64,000 bases of DNA, taken from positions 19,725 to 83,724 of the forward strand of contig CAADHD010000018.1 in assembly GCA_900696575.1 (NCBI GenBank), given 5' to 3'. The notes below the pieces were generated by a model, which saw only the letters and a program-made list of their open reading frames with translations, was not told the DNA's origin and searched no databases. Position 1 is the first letter of the stretch; every line of letters begins with the position of its first letter. Both the position numbers and the translations under genes were made by a program. This DNA is from an uncultured Bacteroidota bacterium (GTDB lineage: Bacteria; Bacteroidota; Bacteroidia; AKYH767-A; OLB10). Of the stretch, positions 25,031 to 33,500 are shown one piece after another.

Positions 25031-27265
25031 ATGAGTCTTGCTACCGAACAGAAACCAACCCTCGAAACCGCAATAAACCTCGGCCTCCTCCCCGAAGAAT
25101 TTGAAAAAATAAAATCCATTCTTGGCCGCGAACCTAACTTCACAGAGCTTAGCCTTTACTCCGTCATGTGGAGCGAGCATTGCAGCTACAAAAACTCTAT
25201 CCGCTGGTTAAAAACCTTACCTAAAGAAGGGCCTCACATGCTTGCCAAAGCCGGAGAAGAAAATGCCGGGCTGGTGGCCGTTGATAACAACCTTGCCTGC
25301 GCTTTCAAAATCGAATCGCACAATCACCCTTCCGCTATCGAACCTTACCAGGGCGCAGCTACCGGTGTGGGCGGAATTAACCGCGATATTTTTACCATGG
25401 GCGCACGGCCTGTTGCACAATTAAACTCTCTCCGCTTCGGCAATATCAATAACGAGCGGACGAAATACCTCATCCGCGGAGTGGTCAAAGGAATTGGCGA
25501 TTACGGCAATGCTTTCGGTGTACCTACCGTTGGCGGTGAAGTCTTTTTTGATGATTGTTACAACATCAACGTCCTTGTAAATGCCATGAGTGCCGGCATT
25601 GTAAAAAAAGGGAAAACCGTCTCTGCCATTTCTTACGGTGCGGGCAACCCGGTGTTTATTGTTGGCAGCGCTACCGGCAAAGACGGCATTCACGGAGCCA
25701 CCTTCGCTTCAGGCGATTTGCACGAAGACTCTGCCGAAGACCTTCCCAGCGTTCAGGTAGGCGACCCCTTTACCGAAAAACTGCTGCTCGAAGCTACCCT
25801 TGAACTTATTGATACCGGGGCCGTTATTGGCATGCAGGACATGGGTGCTGCCGGCATCATCTGCTCTACTTCCGAAATGAGTGCCAAAGGAAAACACGGA
25901 ATGAACGTGTGGCTCGATAAAGTGCCGCTGCGTCAGGCCAACATGCTCCCCTGGGAAATCTGCCTTAGCGAATCGCAAGAGCGTATGCTGGTAGTTGCTA
26001 AAAAAGGAATGGAAGAAGTTGTTCAACAAGTATTCGATAAATGGGATTTAAACTGCACACAGATTGGAGAAGTAACCGAAGGCCATGACTTGAAATTTTA
26101 CTTCAGAGGAGAACTATCAGCTCAGGTTCCGGCAGAAAGCTTAGTGCTGGGCGGTGGCGCTCCCGTTTACGAACGCGAATTCACCGAGCCTGCCTACATG
26201 CAGCTTAACCGCGCCTTCAATCCCAAAACCGTACCCGTACCCGTTGATTTAAAACAAGTGGCAGTTCATTTATGCACTCATCCCAACATTGCCAGTAAAC
26301 GCTGGGTCTATCAGCAATACGACTCCATGGTGGGAACTATCAACATGTCATCCAACCGCCCCAGCGATGCCGCCATTGTTAATCTTAAAGAAAGTGACAA
26401 AGCCCTTGCCTTAACCGTTGACTGCAACTCCCGCTATGTTTATGCCGATGCCGAAACCGGTTGCGCAATTGCCGTTGCCGAAGCAGCGCGTAACATTGTC
26501 TGTTCAGGAGGCATACCTTCGGCCATTACCAACTGCCTGAACTTCGGTAATCCATACAACCAAGAAGTGTATTGGCAATTTGTCCATGCCATTAAAGGAA
26601 TGAGTGCAGCATGCACAAAATTTCAAACTCCCGTAACAGGCGGAAACGTGAGCTTTTACAATCACTCAAAAACTGGCGATAAGGAAATTCCTGTTTTCCC
26701 AACTCCCACCATCGGTATGCTCGGCATTCTGAAAGATAAAAACCGCATGATGACTCTCGATTTTAAACAGCCTGGCCATGCTGTTTTTCTGATTGGTAAA
26801 ACCACCGATGATTTCGCTTCCAGCGAATACCTTTATTCATTTCACAGCATCAAAAACTCTCCAGCTCCTTATTTCAACCTCGATGAAGAGCTCCAAATGC
26901 AGCAGGTCATCATTCAGCTTATTGAAAAGGGTTTGATTGCTTCAGCACACGATGTAAGCGATGGAGGCCTGTTCATCACTTTGCTCGAATCGTCCATGCC
27001 CCGCAATCTCGGTTTTGATATCAGTACCGATGAGGATATACGCAAAGATTCCTTCCTCTTTGGCGAAGGGCAGGGCAGGGTGGTGGTAAGTGTCAGTGAA
27101 GAAAACCTTGATGCCTTTGTGGATATCATTGCCGAAGCCGGCATTGATTTCATCAACCTTGGAACAGTTACTCAGGGAGAAATAAAGATTGACAGCGAAG
27201 ATTTCGGAAATGTTTCCTGCTACAAAGAACTTTACGACACGGCTCTAGAAAAAATCCTGAATTGA
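25031..27265 (+). CDS. purL: Phosphoribosylformylglycinamidine synthase subunit PurL
   Basis: 744 residues, the small (Bacillus-type) PurL that works with separate PurS and PurQ. It makes FGAM from FGAR, ATP and ammonia in purine synthesis. Family marks: LYSVMWSEHCSYKNS, HNHPSAIEPYQGAATGVGGI (ATP site), MQDMGAAGIICSTSEMSAKG, and SDGGLFITLLES. The ATG at 25031 fits the family N-terminus (MSLATEQKPTLETAI); the frame opens earlier at 24992 but those 13 residues do not belong. It overlaps xth by four bases. Confidence 0.96.
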   Translation: MSLATEQKPTLETAINLGLLPEEFEKIKSILGREPNFTELSLYSVMWSEHCSYKNSIRWLKTLPKEGPHMLAKAGEENAGLVAVDNNLACAFKIESHNHPSAIEPYQGAATGVGGINRDIFTMGARPVAQLNSLRFGNINNERTKYLIRGVVKGIGDYGNAFGVPTVGGEVFFDDCYNINVLVNAMSAGIVKKGKTVSAISYGAGNPVFIVGSATGKDGIHGATFASGDLHEDSAEDLPSVQVGDPFTEKLLLEATLELIDTGAVIGMQDMGAAGIICSTSEMSAKGKHGMNVWLDKVPLRQANMLPWEICLSESQERMLVVAKKGMEEVVQQVFDKWDLNCTQIGEVTEGHDLKFYFRGELSAQVPAESLVLGGGAPVYEREFTEPAYMQLNRAFNPKTVPVPVDLKQVAVHLCTHPNIASKRWVYQQYDSMVGTINMSSNRPSDAAIVNLKESDKALALTVDCNSRYVYADAETGCAIAVAEAARNIVCSGGIPSAITNCLNFGNPYNQEVYWQFVHAIKGMSAACTKFQTPVTGGNVSFYNHSKTGDKEIPVFPTPTIGMLGILKDKNRMMTLDFKQPGHAVFLIGKTTDDFASSEYLYSFHSIKNSPAPYFNLDEELQMQQVIIQLIEKGLIASAHDVSDGGLFITLLESSMPRNLGFDISTDEDIRKDSFLFGEGQGRVVVSVSEENLDAFVDIIAEAGIDFINLGTVTQGEIKIDSEDFGNVSCYKELYDTALEKILN

Positions 27266-28026
27266 TGCGTATCATTTCCTGGAATGTAAACGGCCTGCGC
27301 GCCATCTGGAAAAAAGGCTTTCCCGAATGGTTTGCCCATGAAAAACCCGACATCCTGTGCCTGCAGGAAACCAAGGCCCAGCAAAACCAGCTTTCGGAAG
27401 AAATGATAAAATTCAACGGCTACCGCAGTTATTTTTTTTCGGCCGAGAAAAAAGGATACAGCGGAGTGGCTGTTTATTCATTACATAAACCCAAACGCGC
27501 TAAAGCCGGTTTAGGATTACCCGAGTACGATTGCGAAGGAAGGGTAATAGAACTGGAGTTTGACAATTTTATTTTGTTCAATGTTTATTTCCCAAACGGA
27601 GGCCGTGGTCCGGAGCGCGTAAAATACAAACTTGATTTTTATGAAAAAGTATTTAAACAGGCCGAACTCCTGCGCAAACATCAACCCAACATCATCATTA
27701 CCGGTGATTACAACACCGCTCATAAAGAAATTGATCTGGCCAGGCCAAAGGAAAACGCCAACACCACAGGATTTTTGCCTGAAGAGCGCGCCTGGATTGA
27801 TAAAATAATTGAGATGGGCTATGTGGATATATTCCGCAGATTCAATCAGCAACCCGGGCAATACACCTATTGGGACCAGATAACCCGTGCCCGCGAACGC
27901 AACGTAGGCTGGAGGATTGACTATTTTATGGTTACCCGCGAAATGGAAAAGATGATAACTGATGCTGTCATTCACGCAGAAGTAATGGGCAGCGACCATT
28001 GCCCTGTAGAGATAAAGCTTAAATAA
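27262..28026 (+). CDS. xth: Exodeoxyribonuclease III (AP endonuclease)
   Basis: 254 residues, xth/APE1 family of base-excision-repair nucleases. Catalytic motifs: ISWNVNGLRA (Asn), CLQETKAQ (metal Glu), YSGVAVYS, VYFPNGGRGPERVKYK, GDYNTAHKEID (Asp-Asn), WRIDYFMV and GSDHCPVEI (Asp-His pair). All active-site residues are present, so it should be functional. Its ATGA overlap with purL points to co-transcription. Confidence 0.96.
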   Translation: MMRIISWNVNGLRAIWKKGFPEWFAHEKPDILCLQETKAQQNQLSEEMIKFNGYRSYFFSAEKKGYSGVAVYSLHKPKRAKAGLGLPEYDCEGRVIELEFDNFILFNVYFPNGGRGPERVKYKLDFYEKVFKQAELLRKHQPNIIITGDYNTAHKEIDLARPKENANTTGFLPEERAWIDKIIEMGYVDIFRRFNQQPGQYTYWDQITRARERNVGWRIDYFMVTREMEKMITDAVIHAEVMGSDHCPVEIKLK

Positions 28027-28081
28027 ATACCGGCAAATGCTGGCGCGCGTTTGCAACGCATGCCTCTATTTTTATTAAAGG

Positions 28082-29065
28082 CTATCTCATCGCAAAATCC
28101 GATTCCATTACTTTATTTTCTCCGTTCTGATAAAGGGCATACGGAAAAGTTGGCTTGATGGAATAAGCTCCGTGCTCCCCGTTTTTATTGATAGCCAGAT
28201 AGCCTACCTGATCATTGTGTGCTCCCGGAATTTTGTCCAGTATTCTGCGGATGGCTTCCTTACAGGCTTCCTGAGGGGTAAGCCCATAACGCATCAGTTC
28301 TACAATAAGAAATGAACCCAGTGTTTTAAGAACATGTTCGCCAAGACCTGTGGCACAGGCTCCGCCTGCTTCATTATCTACATACATACCGGCTCCGATG
28401 ATGGGGCTGTCGCCAACACGGCCATGCATTTTAAAGGCACGTCCGCTGGTAGTGCACGCTCCCGAAATGTTGCCCTTCTTATCAATAGCCAGAATGCCGA
28501 TGGTATCATGGTTATTTTTACTGACTTTCGGAGTGTATTTGTTCTCCTTCATCCATTCCTGCCATGCTCTTTTGGCTTTTTCGGTAAGCAGATTTTCTTT
28601 TTTGAAACCGTTTTCCAGGGCAAACCGCAAAGCCCCTTCACCGGAAAGCATAACATGAGGTGTTTTTTCCATGACCAGCCTTGCCACACTTACGGGATGC
28701 CTGATGTGTTGCATAAAAGTAACCGAGCCGGCATTGCCCTGATGATCCATGATGCAGGCATCGAGCGTAACATTACCATCACGATCGGGATAGCCGCCAT
28801 AGCCTACGCTGGTGTCTTCAGGGTCGCCTTCAGGAACACGTGCCCCCGCCTCAACAGCATCAAGTGCACTTTTGCCATTCATGATCTGCTGCATGGCTGC
28901 ATCGGTAGCCTTTCGGTTGTCCCATGTGGCAATTACCAGCGGCCCGCTGCCGGCTGATGACAATGTCATGACGTTCTGAGCCAATCCCTTTTTGAAAAGC
29001 AAAGGCAGGGCAGCTGTTCCTGTAAGAGCGGAAAGAAGGAACTTCTTACGGTTTATTTTTTTCAT
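28082..29065 (-). CDS. N4-(beta-N-acetylglucosaminyl)-L-asparaginase, exported
   Basis: 327 residues of the Ntn-hydrolase asparaginase/glycosylasparaginase family. The precursor should cleave itself before Thr about 188 (HDTIG), exposing the catalytic threonine; GVGYGG and RVGDSPIIGAGMYVDN line the active site. Such enzymes cut the GlcNAc-Asn bond of N-glycopeptides or hydrolyse asparagine. An N-terminal signal (NRKKFLLSAL, then a hydrophobic run ending GLAQ) resembles a Tat signal with a weak twin-basic motif. It follows the superoxide dismutase gene by five bases. Confidence 0.9.
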   Translation of the reverse strand: MKKINRKKFLLSALTGTAALPLLFKKGLAQNVMTLSSAGSGPLVIATWDNRKATDAAMQQIMNGKSALDAVEAGARVPEGDPEDTSVGYGGYPDRDGNVTLDACIMDHQGNAGSVTFMQHIRHPVSVARLVMEKTPHVMLSGEGALRFALENGFKKENLLTEKAKRAWQEWMKENKYTPKVSKNNHDTIGILAIDKKGNISGACTTSGRAFKMHGRVGDSPIIGAGMYVDNEAGGACATGLGEHVLKTLGSFLIVELMRYGLTPQEACKEAIRRILDKIPGAHNDQVGYLAINKNGEHGAYSIKPTFPYALYQNGENKVMESDFAMR

Positions 29066-29070
29066 ACGAT

Positions 29071-29799
29071 TTATGATTTCATGGCCTCATCATACCGTTT
29101 CATTACTTCATCCCAGTTAACCACATTCCACCATGCATCCACATACTCATAGCGTTTATACTGATACTTGAGGTAGTATGCATGTTCCCATACATCGAGG
29201 CAAAGAATGGGTGTTCCTCTCTGGTCGGCAACATCCATCAACGGGTTATCCTGATTGGGTAAGGAGAAAAGGTTAAGCCGCTTTCTGTCATTCACCACCA
29301 GCCATGCCCAACCAGAGCCAAATCGGCCTAAAGCAATTTCGGCAAACTTGCGTTTGAACTCTTCGAAGGAATTGAACTGTGCCTTGATGGCATCGAGCAG
29401 CGCCCCCTCGGGTTCTTTCTTTCCAGCCGGTTTCATAATTTCCCAGAACATGACATGATTCCAGTGGCCGCCAGCATTGTTGCGGATTTTAGGAGAAGCC
29501 GCACTGATGTATTGAAACAGATCTTCGAGTTTCAATGGAACATCAATGTGAGACTCCGCAAAGGCCACATTCAGATTGGCTACATAAGCATTGTGATGAA
29601 AGTTGTGATGAATGCGCATGGTTTCCCTGTCAATCCATGGTTCCAGGGCATCGAATGCATAAGGCAAAGGCGGTAACTGAAAATTATTTTGCGGAAGGAT
29701 GAAAAGATTTTCTGCTTTTGCAGCTATCGGATAAAGCCCGGCTGCAGCAGCGAGCATGGCGCTTTTGCGTAGAAAGTCTCTGCGTGATGAAGGATTCAT
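29071..29799 (-). CDS. sod: Superoxide dismutase (Fe/Mn family), Tat-exported
   Basis: 242 residues. A Tat signal, SRRDFLRKS plus a hydrophobic run, is followed by the dismutase domain starting FQLPPLPYAFDALEP. Metal ligands are visible: His in the IHHNFHHNAY segment, His in GGHWNHVMFWE, and Asp and His in CLDVWEHAYY. GG at the second-ligand segment and Gln in NQDNPLM favour a manganese or cambialistic enzyme. It detoxifies superoxide in the periplasm. I chose 29799, where the Tat signal begins, rather than the ATG at 29847. The BCCP-like gene ends 14 bases upstream; the asparaginase gene follows by five bases. Confidence 0.92.
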   Translation of the reverse strand: MNPSSRRDFLRKSAMLAAAAGLYPIAAKAENLFILPQNNFQLPPLPYAFDALEPWIDRETMRIHHNFHHNAYVANLNVAFAESHIDVPLKLEDLFQYISAASPKIRNNAGGHWNHVMFWEIMKPAGKKEPEGALLDAIKAQFNSFEEFKRKFAEIALGRFGSGWAWLVVNDRKRLNLFSLPNQDNPLMDVADQRGTPILCLDVWEHAYYLKYQYKRYEYVDAWWNVVNWDEVMKRYDEAMKS

Positions 29800-29812
29800 A
29801 TTGTTTAAATTT

Positions 29813-30319
29813 TTATTGAAACTGAATGAGGATTTCGTTTTTTTCAACGGCTTGTTTGGGTTTAACTTTTACTGATGCCACGGTACCTGTGCCTGTAGCC
29901 TTAAGTACGTTTTCCATCTTCATGGCTTCGAGGGTAAGGAGGGCATCGCCCGGATTAATCTGCTGGCCTTCTTTCACAAGGATATTGACAACCATGCCCG
30001 GCATCGGAGCTTTAAGGTCGTTTGCTTTATGAGTGCCGGCCGCATCCATCCCCAGCCGGTGAAGCAGGTCATCGTATTGATCTTTCAATTGAACGGTATA
30101 TTCTTTTCCGTTTACGGCAAGCGTTACGGTTTTGGCGACTGTATCGCTGTCAATAATTTCAACCGAATAATTTTTATGGTTGATGATAGCATGAAAACTT
30201 CCTTCCTTAAACTGAATAATCTCCGGCTTTATTTCTTCATCATTGAGCCTCCATTGCCCTGATGATTTAAGTTTTTCAACCTTAAATTCTTTGCCGTTAA
30301 CGGTGGCTTTGTAAATCAT
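29813..30319 (-). CDS. Biotin carboxyl carrier protein-like (acyl-CoA carboxylase subunit)
   Basis: 168 residues. The C-terminal biotinyl domain has the hallmark EAMKMENV, with the biotinylated lysine at about 134, and PMPGMVVNILVKEG before it. The N-terminal half (1-95) resembles the linker seen in Bacteroidota propionyl/methylmalonyl-CoA carboxylase biotin subunits. It carries CO2 between carboxylase and transferase subunits, neither of which is within the window. It leads the BCCP-dismutase-asparaginase run. Confidence 0.85.
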   Translation of the reverse strand: MIYKATVNGKEFKVEKLKSSGQWRLNDEEIKPEIIQFKEGSFHAIINHKNYSVEIIDSDTVAKTVTLAVNGKEYTVQLKDQYDDLLHRLGMDAAGTHKANDLKAPMPGMVVNILVKEGQQINPGDALLTLEAMKMENVLKATGTGTVASVKVKPKQAVEKNEILIQFQ

Positions 30320-30557
30320 GAATTAAAAAATGCCTGCCGAAATTAGTGGTTTTAAGGGTGTGGGAAAAATGAAGGCTGAAAATCTGTGTTATACTGAGTA
30401 AAATCTGAAATTATTTTATCGGGAATATTATTGCAGTAAAGACATATATAATCAAAAAAAAACTGATTAACTATCCCTGCCATCCATACGGAAGGAAGAA
30501 GAAGTTGCTTTTGCAATAAGGAGTAAAAAAGAATTAGTGCCGACCGGAAAGGATTCT

Positions 30558-33500
30558 TTACATCTTACTCGCCACCGTAACCACGCCAGCACCATGATAA
30601 CTGCGGTAATTGCCATCGTACATGGCATCGGCCATAACGGGGCCCATGATAAAGCGGCCGGATGACACGGCACGAACCATGTAATAAAAGTGGTGGGTTT
30701 TGTTCGAAATGGAAGTGAAAAAGTGAATGCGGTCATCACGCACATCCATATAATCATAATCGGCAAGGTCTTTAATCCATTCCATGCCGGGCAGAGCCGT
30801 AAGGCGTGGGTTTTCTATTTCGAAACCGGCCGGAAGCAAATCAGCAATGGCAATGTTTTCAATACGGCTGCGCTCAGTATTGTTAAGCGTAATTTTCACA
30901 ACAACAAGATCGCCCTGATTGAAGGTAAGGGTTTGCACAGGCTTGCCAAAGCGGTCGTAAAAGGATTTACGTACCTGCAGGTAGCTGTCTTCCTGTTTAA
31001 ACGACCCATCACCGGTTATACCTTCGCTTTCCCAGAAATAATAAAGTTTTCCACTGCCGCTCATACTGATTTCAAACGCACTGACATCGCCTGTTGCAAG
31101 TATGGTTTTATCTTCGTTTTTGAGTTCATATATTTTGTTGTTGGCTTTGACGGTAGCGGTAAAGTCGCCTGTCTGTTGCTGTTTCATGACTTTGCCAAGA
31201 GCGAGGAATGCAAAAGCGCGCTCCTGAGTAGAGAGGTAGTTTTTTTTACGTAATGCTTCGCTGAGATGGCGTGTCATCTGTTGCACCTGCGGATGGCCGG
31301 GGTCTGAACTGAGAAGCGCATTAAGAGCCAGTGCTTCATCGCGTATGTATGAACTGAAGGAACCTCCTGTTTCGCGTGTGGCCTTTTCGGTAAACGCTGG
31401 GGGAAGAAGCGATTGAAAACTTCTGCGGTCGCCAATAATCAGATAAGAGGAAGCCAGCAAATAGCGCGAATCTTCCGTCAATACTTCGGGTTTTGATTTG
31501 TAATAGTTCATGGAAGAAAGGTCGGCTTGGCCTGCAAGAGCGAGAACATACAGCGAATAAAGATTTTCGCGCGAGGCCAGTTGGTGTTTTACTTTTCGCA
31601 TTTGGGAATCATAAAACCAGTATTCGTTTTCAGAATGTTGCTTTACGCGTGTTTGCATGTAGCCGGTTAATCCGTCAAGAAGTGATGAAGGAACATCATA
31701 GCCTGCCTGCCTTGCTTCAATAAGAAAGTGTGCGGCATAAATTGTAGCCCACCAGTTCTCTTCATTACCCCCTGGCCAGTAAGCTAATGAGCCATTGTAA
31801 CGCTGCATGGTTTGCAAGCGGCTGATGGCTGCGCGTACATTGACCGATATATTGATAACCCCGCCCGGTTTGTTTTTGATTTGTTTTACAAGATCGGCAT
31901 AGTAAAGCTGAGGGAAAGCGATGGAGATAGTTTGTTCAGCACATCCGTAAGGATAGTCGAGCAGGTACTGAAGCTGGTCTGCAAACTGAACAACAGGCGA
32001 GCGCGCAATGATGAGTTTGGAAGAAACACTGGAAGGGATGTACCGGTGGCTTAGGAACACTTTGGTTTTCTTTCCCGGTTCAACCACTCCGTATCCGCTT
32101 ACTTTTTGAAGCGAAGCAGGAGGGCGAATGGTGATATCTGTTTTTTCTGAAAATGTTTTTCCTGATGATTTGGCCGATACTTCAACAGAGGCATTTCCGG
32201 TTTGACGTTGAGCCGTTAATTTAAAAACAGTGCGGCCTTCCTGATTGGGCTGAATGGACAACGCAGCATCGGGCTTATCAATAACAGTGAGCGGACCCGT
32301 AATTTTAATTTCTGGATTGAGCATTACAGGCTGAGCTGTGGTATTTGAAAAAGTAACGGGCATAATCAGGGTATCGCCCGGGCTGAAGAAGCGCGGCAGG
32401 GATGAACTGATGACAAGAGGGTCGGCCACACGGATATTGTGAACTGCGCTGCCGAAGGAATTGTTGTTCCATGCTACAGCCATTACGCGCAGGCTTCCTG
32501 AGAATTGCGGAATGTCAACAGTATAAACAGCCTCTCCATTGGCATCGGGAGTCAAAATCCCGCTCCAGAACGAAACAAGGTTAACCCGTTTGCTGGTTAA
32601 CGGGTTCACACGTTTTTGCAGAGCTGCCATCATATCGCCACCAGCGCTTGACTTGCGGATGCCATACTCTGGCATCAGAAAAGGATAGATGTCGGCCGGC
32701 AGGGTTTCGAGTGCGCGCTTCTGATAAAAGTAATTGTATGCATCAGGAGATGGGGTATTTCGTATTTGCATAATGCCTTCATCAACTACAGCAACAGTCA
32801 TTTCAACTCTCCGCCCCGCTTCGGTTTTCAGTTTGATGGTTTGTTTTGTTTTGGAAAGCGATTGGTCAACCGCTTCAATTTTCAATGGCAGTTTGTTTTT
32901 ATCCGTTTCTACCATCAATGGTTTGAAGCCATGCGCAACGGTAAGCGGCACACTGTTATCGCTTGCCGGACGGAAGAGGGTGGCGGTGATATACACATTC
33001 GGAATCTGCCCGGCATGAACAGGCAAAATCAATTGCGCTGATTTTTTATCGGTATTAAGGTAATGGTAACTCATTACACGATTACGCTCAACGGTAACCA
33101 GCATCCTTCCTGCAAACGGAGTTTTAAAAAGGACTTTGGCTTTATCGCCCGGTTTGTAAATCGCTTTGTCAAATTCAATATCAATGCTGCCTTCGGTATT
33201 TACCTCAAAGCTGGTGGAGGAAGAGCTTCCCCATCCGTAAGCATAAAAGTTTTCTTCAACAAACACATCGCTGCCCGGCTTGCCCATGCGTACAAGATAT
33301 TCGCCCGATTCATTCGGAGTAAAATTCATAACGAAGCCGCTCTTCGGAATGCTGATGGTTTTCTTTGAAAGCGAGCGTTCCTGTTTCTGTGATACATAGC
33401 GGTACGAACCATAAGTACGCTCAATGGCTGTATGCCAGTCAATCTTGACGACTTCTATCTGTACATTATCAGCAACCGCTGCATTTCCGTTTTTAGCGGC

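Noticed and set aside
28027..28081. Bidirectional terminator between xth and the asparaginase gene
   Set aside because: Only five-base complementary segments around a long loop are seen, with no proper T run close to the stem.
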